A stretch of DNA of 64,000 nt, taken from assembly GCF_000422485.1 (NCBI RefSeq), contig NZ_AULW01000001.1, forward strand, positions 372,001-436,000, read 5' to 3'. Source of the DNA: Paenibacillus pasadenensis DSM 19293. Lineage in GTDB: Bacteria > Bacillota > Bacilli > Paenibacillales > Paenibacillaceae. Positions 34,281-42,364 of the stretch are shown piece by piece. Within the stretch, counting starts at the first letter, position 1, and every line of letters begins with the position of its first letter. The notes under the pieces were generated by a model. The model saw nothing but the letters and a program-made list of their open reading frames with translations, searched no databases and was not told the DNA's origin. The translations under genes were made by a program, and so were the position numbers.

Positions 34281-34650
34281 CCGAGTAACTCGGTTTTTCC
34301 GCGCATCTCCGACCGTCCGCCTCTCCACTCTCCCGAGTAACTCGGTTTTTCCGCGCATCTCCGACCGTCCGGCTCTCCACTCTCCCGAGTTACTCGGTTT
34401 TTCCGCGCATCTCCGACCGTTCGCCTCTCCACTGACCCGAGTTACTCGGTTTTTCCGCGCATCTCCGACCGTTCGGCCCTCCACTTGCCCGAGTTGCTCG
34501 GTTTTTCCGCGCATCTCCGACCGTTCGGCACCCCACTCGCCCGAGCTGCTCGGTTTTTCCGCGCATCTCCGACCGGCCGGCTCTCCGCTCGCCCGAGTTG
34601 CGCATCTCCGACCGTTCGGCCCACCACTCTCCCGAGTTGCTCCGCCCCGC
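34281..34650. repeat. 52-bp tandem repeat array with a hairpin in each unit
   Basis: CCGAG recurs at 34281, 34333, 34385, 34437, 34489, 34541 and 34593, exactly every 52 bp, then at 34632 after a 13-bp deletion. Each full unit reads CCGAG-NNN-CTCGG, TTTTT, CCGCGCATCTCCGACCG and a variable TCCAC-type tail. The stem arms CCGAG/CTCGG are invariant in the first six units while the central triplet varies (TAA, TAA, TTA, TTA, TTG, CTG). It lies between the two GH87 genes and is non-coding. Confidence 0.93.
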
Positions 34651-34800
34651 ATCCCGACTAACTCGATTTTTTCGACTTAATGGCTCGACTGCGCACCACT
34701 GGCTGACATCCTGGCTCGCAAACGTATCGCACAAAGGCGACTGCCGTCCCCCATGTTCCCTGGACCGGCTGCTTCGGCTCGTCGTTCCGGAGACAAAAAC

Positions 34801-34842
34801 AAAAAAGCCGCCCGCATGCCGATGGATCGGCAGACGGGCGGC
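34801..34842 (-). terminator. Terminator after the 2113-aa GH87 gene
   Basis: The stem GCCGCCCG (34807-34814) pairs with CGGGCGGC (34835-34842), extended internally by TGCCGAT/ATCGGCA, and is followed on the minus strand by six T residues. Confidence 0.9.
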
Positions 34843-34871
34843 CAGAGCTTCCTAGGTGCGGTCAAATGGAG

Positions 34872-37800
34872 TTACGGCCGCAGCTGCTCCAGAAGGCGGA
34901 GCAGAAGCATCGCGGCCTCGGCGCGCGTCACGTCCGCCTCCGGATGGAACTTGCCGTCCGGAGCGCCGAGCAGCAAGCCGCGCGCGGCCAGCTCACGTAC
35001 CGCGTCCGCCGCCCAAGGGCGGATCGAGGCGGCATCTGCAAACGGAGGCGCCGAGGACGCTGCCGCTCCTGCAACGGAACTTCCGGCAGTCCCTTCTGCT
35101 TGCGCGCCGCCGCCTGCCTCCAGGCCGGCGCTCGCAGCGGCCTCGGAAGCGGCGGCCCCGCTCGCTGCCGAAACGCCCGCGAACGCCAGAATGCGCGCGG
35201 CGAGCACCGCCAGCTCCTGCCGGCTGAGCGCGTCATCCGGACGGAAGCGTCCGTCGGCATCGCCTTGCACGATGCCGGCTGCCTGCACGGCGGCCAGCGC
35301 CGCCGCGGCATTCGGGCGCTTGCCGGCGTCGCTCCATGCTGCCGGAACGGCAGGCAGCGCCTCCAGCTCGAACGCGCGGGCCAGAAGCAGCGCGATTTCC
35401 GCGCGAGTCACGCGGCGCGAAGGCTCGAACGAGCCTCCCGGCACGCCGGAAGCGATGCCTTTGGCCGAAAGCGCATGAATCGCCCCTGCCGCCCAGTGGC
35501 CGGCCGCCACGTCGCGGAACGCTTGAGCGGGCAGCTGCGCGACCGCGAAGCTGCCGGAGCTCAGCGTGCGCACGACGACAAGGCTGCCGGACCCATCCGG
35601 CGCTGCGAACGCCGGCGCGGTACGCAGCTTGCCTCCGGCCGAGCCGGCGACGAGCGCGGCCGTCCGGGCCGCATCCAGCCGTTCCGCCAGACGGAGCTGC
35701 AAGGAAACGTAGCCCAGCGAGCCGTCCGGCAGCGGCAGCGTCTTGCCGCCGGCGATCAGCTCGGCGCTCCAGCTGGCGGCGACGGCTCCCGTCACGCCGC
35801 CGCGCTGCGCTGCCGCTGCCGTAAGCTGCGCCTTCGCCGACGCCGGAGCGTCGCCGAGCGCAAGCCGCAGCGCTGCCGCCTTATCGCCCGCCGCGACAAG
35901 CCCGGCGAGCCCGGCCGCTTGGCGAGCCGACAGCTCCACCGCCCGGCCGTCCGCTTCCAGCCGCAGCAGGACGCCCGGCTCGGATGCCAAGCTCTGCAGC
36001 GCGGCGAGCGGCACAAGCGCGGCCAATCGGCCGTCCTCCGCGCGGTAAGCCTGCAGCCGCACGGAACGCTGTCCCGTGCGGACCGCTTCCTCCACGAGCT
36101 GTTCGTTGGCGGCAAGAGAAGCGTCTGCATCCTCGGCAAGCGCTGCTGCCGGAGAGGCTGTCGGCGAAGCCGTCGGGGCGGCGCTGGACGAAGGAGCCGG
36201 ACTAGCTGACGGCGACGGTGTCGCCGACGGACCGCCCGGCTCGCTCGGACCGCCTGGTCCTCCCGGTTCCCCCGGACCGCCCGGACCGCCCGGTCCCCCC
36301 GGTTCTCCCGGCTCCCCCGGTCCTCCCGGCTCTCCCGGTCCCCCCGGCTCTCCCGGTCCTCCCGGCTCCCCCGGTCCTCCCGGTTCTCCCGGCCAGACCA
36401 GCCCTTCTCCCGTCGCCGCGCCGTCGGACGGCAGCGCTGCCGCCGCTGGCGCGCCCGGCGTCTCGGTCAGCTCGACCGTCGCGCCGCCGGCCCGGAACCG
36501 GCTGCCGAGCAGCGCTCCGCGCTGCTCCAGCCCTTCGAGAAATACGCGGCCCGCCACGCCCGGTCCGGCATGCACGCCCCAGGTGCCGGAGCCGTCCAGC
36601 ACCAGATTGCGGATCGTGATCTCGCCTCCGGCCGCGCCCATCGGCTGGTTGCCGCTGACGTACAGGCCCGAGTACGTGCTGTCCAGCACATTGTTGTCGA
36701 AGAGGTCGATGGTCGCCTCGATCGGCAGGCTGTCCGTGAACAGCCAGATGCCGCCGAAGTCCTGCTTCCAGTTCGCCTCGCGCCCGCCGGTGCGGATCAG
36801 CGTGTTGCGCTCGACGACCGTGCGCCCGCCGAAAGGCACCGGATTGAAGCGCGTCGACAAGGCGATGCCAGCGCCGAATCCGACCGTATCGCTCAGCACG
36901 TTGTCCTGCACCTTGTTGTCCGAGCCGCCGAACACCGCGATGTTGTCCGCGAGCCACGGCAGCTGCACCGTGTTGTAGCGGACCGTGTTGCCGGACACGC
37001 GGGCGTCGTCCGCGCTCACGCCTTCCGGCCGCGCCGACCAGAGCGCGATCGAGTCGTCGCCGCTGTTGCGGACGTGGATCTGCTCGGCCATCGAGTCCCG
37101 CGTGCCGGTCGAGAAGTTGATGCCGTCCGCGTACGTATTGCGGATGCGCAAGCCCGCCGCGTACAGCCCGTCCGTGACGACGCCGCCGTCCTCGTCGTCG
37201 CTGCGCACCGACCAGATGCCGGCTTTGGCATGCTCGACCCATACCTGCTGGATCGTCGAGCCTCGCCCGAACGTGCCGTCGAACGCCGCCTCGCGCAGCT
37301 CGTCATGCCGAGCCGTCACGCCGACGTCAATCATGAGGTCGTACACGGAAATGCCGCCGCCGACGCCCATGAAGCCTGCGCCCTGCAGCTTGGAATGCCA
37401 CATGCCCGCGCCGCGGATCGCGATGTCCCGCAGCTCGATCGGCCCTTGCCGCAGCTCGAACGTGCCGGCCGGAATCCAGACGCCCTCTCCGGCCCTGCGG
37501 GCATCCTCGATCGCGGCCCGAAGCGCCTCGGAGTCGTCCTGGCCGTCATTCGGCGCGGCGCCGTAATCGACGATCGACCGGTACCCGTCCGGCCGGGCAT
37601 AGGCCGCCGGAGCCAGCTCCAGGTCCGCGCTGTCGATGACGACGTACCCGGCTCCGCTGTCGCCGCCGAACTGCAGGCGCAGCAGCGAGCCCGCCGGCAG
37701 CGTGCGGCCGAACCGCAGCTGCGACTCGTCGTAGAACCGGTGCGGATCGCCGTCCTCCGGCTCGTTGGACCAAGGATAGCTGCCATACACCCAGCTATGC

Positions 37801-40800
37801 TTGCTGGACAAGCCGATCCGGCCCGCATCCTCGCCGTCGACCGTCACGCTCAGCGCCGCGTCCAGCCCCGCCCCGTCGGCGCTGTCGGGCAGGACGTACC
37901 GCAGCGTCATCGCGCTGGCCGGCTCGTCCAGCCGGAACTCCACGAACTGGCCCGGCGCGTCCAGCAGGACCGCGCGGCGGCCCGAAGCCTCGGAGGCGAA
38001 CGTCATGAACGCCCGGTCCGGCCCGACGACCGTGCCGTTTGTCGCCGCATGCTCGGCTTCATAGGTCAAAAAAGGCAGCGTCGCTCCGCGATAAGCGCGG
38101 CTGGTCGCGCCCTTCACCGTCAGCCGGTCGACGAGCAGCCCGCCGGCAGCCCCGTCCGGGAAGCTCAGCTCGACCGAGTTGGACCCTTCGCGCAGCGGCA
38201 GCGCGAGGGAGAGGTCCGTCCAGCCTGCGGCGCCGTCCAGCGCCAGCCGTCCCTGCGGCAGGCCGTTGACGGCAACGTCCGCTGCCCCCGAACCGCCCTC
38301 GGCCGCGACTCGAAACGCCGTCTCGTAGTCGCCGGCCGCGCCGGCCGCCACCGCCACGATGAGGCGGCTGCCCGCCTGCCCGATTCCGGCCGCATAGCCC
38401 GAGCCGCTATATCCGTCCCGCTGCAACGCCGCCGCCGCGCCGCCGCTCATGAAGCCGTTCTCGGCCTCGTAGCGGATATCGCCAGGCAGCTCCTCGAGCG
38501 TCCACAGGATGCTCTCCGGCGCCGCCCCCGTCTCGGCGGACGCCTCCAGGCGCAGCCCTCCGCCGGACAGCGCCAGCGCCTGTCCCGGCCGCGCCGCGCT
38601 GTGCAGCAAGATCCTGCCGCCGCGCGTCTCAAGCCGCCACTGCGCAGGCTCCGCCGCCGCTTCCGACGCTTCCACGGAGCGGATCTGGCCATCGGCGCCG
38701 ACGGCCAGATAACGGCCGCCCGCGCCTCGCAGGCGCTGCCTGCCGTTGAAATCCTCCAGCCGCCACAGCGCGGCTGCTCCCGCGTCGCGGCCCGCAAGCG
38801 CCGATACGGCGCCATCGCTTGCCATGCCTGCATACCGATCCGCGCCGTTCCTCAGCCGGTAGACGCCTCCATGCGGCGCGGCCGGCGTCGAGCCGTCGCC
38901 GATCGCGGCGTCCTCCTCCGGCACGAAGCCGTCCAGCGGCGCGGCTTCCAGACGCCACTGCACCCGGGCCTTGTCCACCGAGCGCAGGCCGAGCTGGGCA
39001 TACCCCTGGCCGTCCTCGATATGCACATATTCGTCGGAGCGGCCCGGCGACAGGCTGCGCAGCAGCGCCGTGCCGTCCGCCGGCCCGCGCTCCAGCGCCC
39101 AGCCGGAGCCGGAGCCGGTCCCGGCCGAGCCGGATTCGTCCGTCGCCGCTGCCGTCAAATAAGCCTTGCCCGCGCTCCAGCGAAGCCAGCCGCCCGTGGC
39201 CCGGTTCTGCAGCCGCCAGCCGCCGTCCTCCGCAGGAGCGGGCAGCCAGTGGGAGCGCTCGTCGCCCGGCTCCGCCGAGCCGTACAGCACCGCGCCGCTG
39301 CCGCCAGCCAGCAGAGCCTCGCCGCCGCTTTGGCCGATCAGCCGCACATAGCCGTCCGGCAGCTCGAGCGGCGGCTGCGGCTGCGGCTCTCCGCCTTCCG
39401 CGAACGTCTCGAAGCGCCATTTCGGACTGCCCCAGTTCGGATCGATCGGGTTGTACTCCGCCGTCTTGAGCTGATGCTCGACGTTCAGGTAGCCCGATGC
39501 GGACTCCGGACGCGCGTCCGCCGCGCTGCGGATGAGCCGCAGCCCCTTCGTGTCCTTCACGATCCATTCCGCAAGCAGGGAGCCGTCCGTCCGCTCCGCC
39601 ACCCGCACCGGCTCGCGCGAGTCCGGCTTGACGCCTTCCAGCGTCATGTAATGTCCGGTCGCCCGGTTGCGGATCGTCTGGACGCCCTCCTTGCCCGGCA
39701 TGTCCTCGACGAGCCACATCGCGGCCTCATCCGCCGCCGCGGCGTTGCCGTAGGCGAGCTTGCCGTCCTGCTCGAACAGATACAGCTCCAGATAATCGTT
39801 CTTGATGCGCACATAAGGCGACAGCTCCGCGTCCGGAGCCGGCTCCTTGACCGTCCACTCGGCAAAGGCGGCCTGCTCCGCTCCGATCGCGCCCGCGCGG
39901 GCCGTGCCGTCTCCTGCGGCCGCATGCAGCTTGAGCTCCGGCTCTCCCCATGCGGCGAAGCCGGCCTTGGTCCCCGCTCCGAGCTCGTCGCGGGCCGGCG
40001 TCAGGCTCCAGCGGACCGAATCGCCCGCTGCGCCCGCAGCCGCGAGCGCGAGCGGCGCGCCTGCGGCCGCGCGGCTCATATACCGGCCGTCGGCGACGTT
40101 CCGCAGCCGCACCGCCATGCCGTCGTCCTCGATCGCCCAATGCGACGACGGGTCCTGATAATCCGCCGCGAGCGAAGCGACGGCCCCGTCCCGGGCGGCC
40201 AGATACAGCCCCGAGCCGCCGTCCTGCAGCCGCATGGCCGGCGCGTCCGTCGCCGCTTCCAGCCGCCAGCTCGAGCTGCCCCAGCCGGGCTGCGCCCAGT
40301 CGCTGATCTGCAAAAAGCCGGTCTGCTGCTGCACATGCAGAATGTACGCCGGATGCTCCGCGCTGCGGAGCGTAAGCTTGCCGCCGGCCTGAGTCTCGAC
40401 GAGCAGGTCGCCCGCCGAGCTGCCCTCCGGCAGCTCGGCCGCTTTCGCCGGCGCGTTCAGCGCGTCGCCGTCGTTGCCGAGGCGGTTCAGCACATGGCCG
40501 GTCGCCCGGTTGACGAGCCGCTCGCTGCCCGGCGTCGCGCCGGGCACGCGGAGCCAATGCGAGGCCGGGTCGTTCGCAACCGGCGTTCCGTATTCGACCT
40601 GGCCGTTCTTTTCATACAGAGCCATGCCCTTCCAATCGTCCACCAGCCGCACCGGCTCGACGTCCAGCGCGCGCTCCAGATGCCACACGGCAGAGCCCCA
40701 GGACGGCTGCGCCCAGTCGCTGGCGTTGGCGAAGCCGGTCAGCATCTGGATGTTCAGCACCTGGCCCGGCGCTCCCGGCACGGAGACGTTCACCGCGTCC

Positions 40801-41213
40801 GCTCCGTAACCGCCGCCGGCTGCCGATACGGTCCAGGCCGCCGCCGCGTCTTCGCGGGCCGCGAGCGCCACGCCCAGCGCATCGAGCGGATTCGGCGCGC
40901 CTTCCTTCGTCACCGCATGGCCGGTCGCCCGGTTGACGAGCCTTTTCGCTCCCCCCGGCCCTTCCTCCACGCTCCATTGGGCCGAACGGTCGGCGATCGC
41001 CGGGAATCCGTACCGCAGCTTCCCTTCCGCTTCATACAGGTAGTAGCCCTTCCATTCGTTCTTGAGCCGCACATACACGGACTCCCCGACCGTCGCTGCC
41101 GTCCCCGCGCCAGCGCTTGCGCCCGGCTCCTCCGCCGCAGCCGCCGACAGCGGCGGCAGCAGCAGGATCAGGCTGAGCAGCGCGGCCAGCAGCCGGCTGA
41201 AGCTTTTCCCCAT
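34872..41213 (-). CDS. Giant S-layer-anchored GH87 alpha-1,3-glucanase, 2113 aa
   Basis: A signal peptide (1-26) is followed by about 900 residues holding six degenerate repeats of about 140-160 aa. Their anchor motif NRATGH or a relative lies at 94, 235, 372, 516, 670 and 830, often with a DWAQPxWGSxxW partner. A CBM6/35-like domain (about 930-1055, YEAENGF) and the same accessory domain as in the 902-aa paralogue (about 1065-1200, [10 protein letters not shown]) follow. Next is a beta-helix (about 1210-1575) with Asp1363 (YADGINF) and Asp1386-Asp1387 ([10 protein letters not shown]), the GH87 spacing. A collagen-like GEPGGP tract (about 1605-1658) leads to a Ser/Pro linker, a small domain and three SLH repeats (about the last 200 residues; [22 protein letters not shown] and two more). 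The enzyme should be held on the cell wall. Its promoter (41258-41321) is of the shared type, with a cre site. Confidence 0.9.
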   Translation of the reverse strand: MGKSFSRLLAALLSLILLLPPLSAAAAEEPGASAGAGTAATVGESVYVRLKNEWKGYYLYEAEGKLRYGFPAIADRSAQWSVEEGPGGAKRLVNRATGHAVTKEGAPNPLDALGVALAAREDAAAAWTVSAAGGGYGADAVNVSVPGAPGQVLNIQMLTGFANASDWAQPSWGSAVWHLERALDVEPVRLVDDWKGMALYEKNGQVEYGTPVANDPASHWLRVPGATPGSERLVNRATGHVLNRLGNDGDALNAPAKAAELPEGSSAGDLLVETQAGGKLTLRSAEHPAYILHVQQQTGFLQISDWAQPGWGSSSWRLEAATDAPAMRLQDGGSGLYLAARDGAVASLAADYQDPSSHWAIEDDGMAVRLRNVADGRYMSRAAAGAPLALAAAGAAGDSVRWSLTPARDELGAGTKAGFAAWGEPELKLHAAAGDGTARAGAIGAEQAAFAEWTVKEPAPDAELSPYVRIKNDYLELYLFEQDGKLAYGNAAAADEAAMWLVEDMPGKEGVQTIRNRATGHYMTLEGVKPDSREPVRVAERTDGSLLAEWIVKDTKGLRLIRSAADARPESASGYLNVEHQLKTAEYNPIDPNWGSPKWRFETFAEGGEPQPQPPLELPDGYVRLIGQSGGEALLAGGSGAVLYGSAEPGDERSHWLPAPAEDGGWRLQNRATGGWLRWSAGKAYLTAAATDESGSAGTGSGSGWALERGPADGTALLRSLSPGRSDEYVHIEDGQGYAQLGLRSVDKARVQWRLEAAPLDGFVPEEDAAIGDGSTPAAPHGGVYRLRNGADRYAGMASDGAVSALAGRDAGAAALWRLEDFNGRQRLRGAGGRYLAVGADGQIRSVEASEAAAEPAQWRLETRGGRILLHSAARPGQALALSGGGLRLEASAETGAAPESILWTLEELPGDIRYEAENGFMSGGAAAALQRDGYSGSGYAAGIGQAGSRLIVAVAAGAAGDYETAFRVAAEGGSGAADVAVNGLPQGRLALDGAAGWTDLSLALPLREGSNSVELSFPDGAAGGLLVDRLTVKGATSRAYRGATLPFLTYEAEHAATNGTVVGPDRAFMTFASEASGRRAVLLDAPGQFVEFRLDEPASAMTLRYVLPDSADGAGLDAALSVTVDGEDAGRIGLSSKHSWVYGSYPWSNEPEDGDPHRFYDESQLRFGRTLPAGSLLRLQFGGDSGAGYVVIDSADLELAPAAYARPDGYRSIVDYGAAPNDGQDDSEALRAAIEDARRAGEGVWIPAGTFELRQGPIELRDIAIRGAGMWHSKLQGAGFMGVGGGISVYDLMIDVGVTARHDELREAAFDGTFGRGSTIQQVWVEHAKAGIWSVRSDDEDGGVVTDGLYAAGLRIRNTYADGINFSTGTRDSMAEQIHVRNSGDDSIALWSARPEGVSADDARVSGNTVRYNTVQLPWLADNIAVFGGSDNKVQDNVLSDTVGFGAGIALSTRFNPVPFGGRTVVERNTLIRTGGREANWKQDFGGIWLFTDSLPIEATIDLFDNNVLDSTYSGLYVSGNQPMGAAGGEITIRNLVLDGSGTWGVHAGPGVAGRVFLEGLEQRGALLGSRFRAGGATVELTETPGAPAAAALPSDGAATGEGLVWPGEPGGPGEPGGPGEPGGPGEPGGPGEPGEPGGPGGPGGPGEPGGPGGPSEPGGPSATPSPSASPAPSSSAAPTASPTASPAAALAEDADASLAANEQLVEEAVRTGQRSVRLQAYRAEDGRLAALVPLAALQSLASEPGVLLRLEADGRAVELSARQAAGLAGLVAAGDKAAALRLALGDAPASAKAQLTAAAAQRGGVTGAVAASWSAELIAGGKTLPLPDGSLGYVSLQLRLAERLDAARTAALVAGSAGGKLRTAPAFAAPDGSGSLVVVRTLSSGSFAVAQLPAQAFRDVAAGHWAAGAIHALSAKGIASGVPGGSFEPSRRVTRAEIALLLARAFELEALPAVPAAWSDAGKRPNAAAALAAVQAAGIVQGDADGRFRPDDALSRQELAVLAARILAFAGVSAASGAAASEAAASAGLEAGGGAQAEGTAGSSVAGAAASSAPPFADAASIRPWAADAVRELAARGLLLGAPDGKFHPEADVTRAEAAMLLLRLLEQLRP

Positions 41214-41244
41214 CTGTCGTTCCCCCTCATGAGTCGTCCTTTCG

Positions 41245-41258
41245 TCTAAGCGCTTTCA
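41245..41258 (-). promoter_or_regulatory. cre site at the 2113-aa GH87 promoter
   Basis: Minus-strand TGAAAGCGCTTAGA matches TGWAANCGNTNWCA at 13 of 14 positions and overlaps the last base of the -10, a classical position for CcpA repression. Confidence 0.75.
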
Positions 41259-41321
41259 GTTTAAGAAAAGACGGACCGGCCCTCTACCACAAACAGGACC
41301 TCCAAGAGCAAGATCGTGACC
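41258..41321 (-). promoter_or_regulatory. Activator-type promoter of the 2113-aa GH87 gene
   Basis: On the minus strand: GGTCACGATCTTG (41321-41309), a second GGTC exactly 21 bp on (41300-41297), then 10 bp, TAGAGG (41286-41281) as a poor -35, 17 bp and TAAACT (41263-41258). It aligns without gaps to the SBP-kinase-regulator promoter. Confidence 0.8.
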
Positions 41322-41352
41322 TGATGCGCAGGCCAAGGCCGCCGCGGAACGC

Positions 41353-41383
41353 AAAAAAGCCTCCCGCACGTATGTGCAGGAGG
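41353..41383 (-). terminator. Orphan terminator-like hairpin upstream of the GH87 promoter
   Basis: CCTCCCGCAC (41360-41369) and GTGCAGGAGG (41374-41383) form a stem with one mismatch, followed by six T residues on the minus strand. No minus-strand gene ends here, so it may insulate the GH87 promoter from read-through. The rest of 41322-41580 shows no gene. Confidence 0.5.
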
Positions 41384-41580
41384 AGACAGAAAGGTTATGC
41401 TGCGGCCCGGAGCCCTCATCCGCGCCCACTCTCACATAAGCGCTCTGGGAAGGAGGCCGAGCGGACCGCAGCGCCGCGGATTTTGTCCTTGGCTCCGCCT
41501 AGTATAGCGCATCGGGCGGCTGAGCGCCTTATGAACCGGCAGGCAGCGGAGGGAAATGCTGCATGGAGAAAATGAAAGCG

Positions 41581-41627
41581 TTGCTCAAAAGGCAAACTTG
41601 CACATTGGGCAACAAGTAAAGTACGAT
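41581..41627 (+). promoter_or_regulatory. TetR-MMPL promoter with tandem TTGC-N7-GCAA operators
   Basis: Two 15-bp palindromes, TTGCTCAAAAGGCAA (41581-41595) and TTGCACATTGGGCAA (41598-41612), begin 17 bp apart. The second contains the -35 TTGCAC; after 18 bp comes TACGAT (41622-41627). This is a good layout for autorepression by the TetR protein encoded next. Confidence 0.78.
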
Positions 41628-41671
41628 GAAAACAGCTATTTTCAGTCCGCTTATTCAAGGAGGTGATTGAC

Positions 41672-42289
41672 ATGCGCCCGCACAGCCTGCGCGATCTTAA
41701 AAAAGAAGCGACCGCCCACGCCCTGGCCAAGGCGGCGTTCGAGCTTGCGCTCGAAAAAGGGCTGGACGGCTTCGTCGTCGAGGACGTCGTGCAGCGGGCC
41801 GGCTATTCGCGGCGGACGTTCGCGAACTACTTCTCGTGCAAGGAAGAGGCGGTCGCGATGATCGCCATGACGTTCGACGGCAACGTCGACGAAGACCAGG
41901 AGCTGCACATCGATCTCGCGGAGCGGCTCTCGCCGCTCGACGTGCTGCATCGCTGGCTGCAGGCCCGCTTCACGGCCGACCTGCTGGGAAAGGTGCGCGA
42001 GCTGTTCACGCTCTCGCGCCGCCATCCTACGCTGGAGCCGTTCATCCTGAGCGTGCTCAAGCGACTGCAGGCCGGCGCGGAGGAGGAGCTGCGGCGCTAC
42101 TCCGCGGACGGCCGAGATATCGTCTACACCCATCTGCTCGCCGGAGCCGTATTCGGCGCGGTGCTGCCGATTCTCGACGGCACCCTCAAGGTGCGGCTGC
42201 CCGGCGATCCGGAGGACCGCGCGCCGGACGCGATTCCGTTCGAGCAGCATCTGGAGACGACGTTCGGCTATCTGAAAAGCGGCTTCTGA
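41672..42289 (+). CDS. TetR family regulator of the adjacent MMPL exporter
   Basis: A 205-aa repressor. The N-terminal HTH is FVVEDVVQRAGYSRRTFANYFSCKEEA (core VVEDVVQRAGYSRRTFANYF) and the C-terminal domain is helical. The start ATG 41672 has an ideal AAGGAGGTGA 5 nt upstream. It is followed after 75 bp by the MMPL gene in the same direction. The promoter holds two TTGC-N7-GCAA palindromes, which I take as its operators. The inducer is unknown; such pairs usually respond to a toxic compound or lipid. Confidence 0.9.
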   Translation: MRPHSLRDLKKEATAHALAKAAFELALEKGLDGFVVEDVVQRAGYSRRTFANYFSCKEEAVAMIAMTFDGNVDEDQELHIDLAERLSPLDVLHRWLQARFTADLLGKVRELFTLSRRHPTLEPFILSVLKRLQAGAEEELRRYSADGRDIVYTHLLAGAVFGAVLPILDGTLKVRLPGDPEDRAPDAIPFEQHLETTFGYLKSGF

Positions 42290-42364
42290 CCGCCCTGCCC
42301 CAGCCCGCGCGGCGCTTCGCCGCCCGCTCGCCTCATCCCCCATCAAAGGAGAATGCATCCCATC

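Noticed and set aside
34281-34650. CRISPR array
   Set aside because: The whole 52-bp unit is conserved with no unique spacers, and no cas genes are present; it is a tandem repeat.
34069-34680. Repetitive protein of about 200 aa (FFRASPTVR repeats) across the 52-bp array
   Set aside because: 52 is not a multiple of three, so the frame does not preserve a peptide repeat beyond chance, and there is no start signal; the hairpin pattern explains the conservation better.
36570-41249. Plus-strand open frame of about 1560 codons opposite the large GH87 gene
   Set aside because: Antisense shadow of a GC-rich gene; composition is dominated by Arg/Ala and there is no ribosome site or promoter.
41556-41666. 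36-codon leader peptide before the TetR gene
   Set aside because: It spans the promoter and operators, has a poorly spaced ribosome site and would begin upstream of the predicted transcript start.
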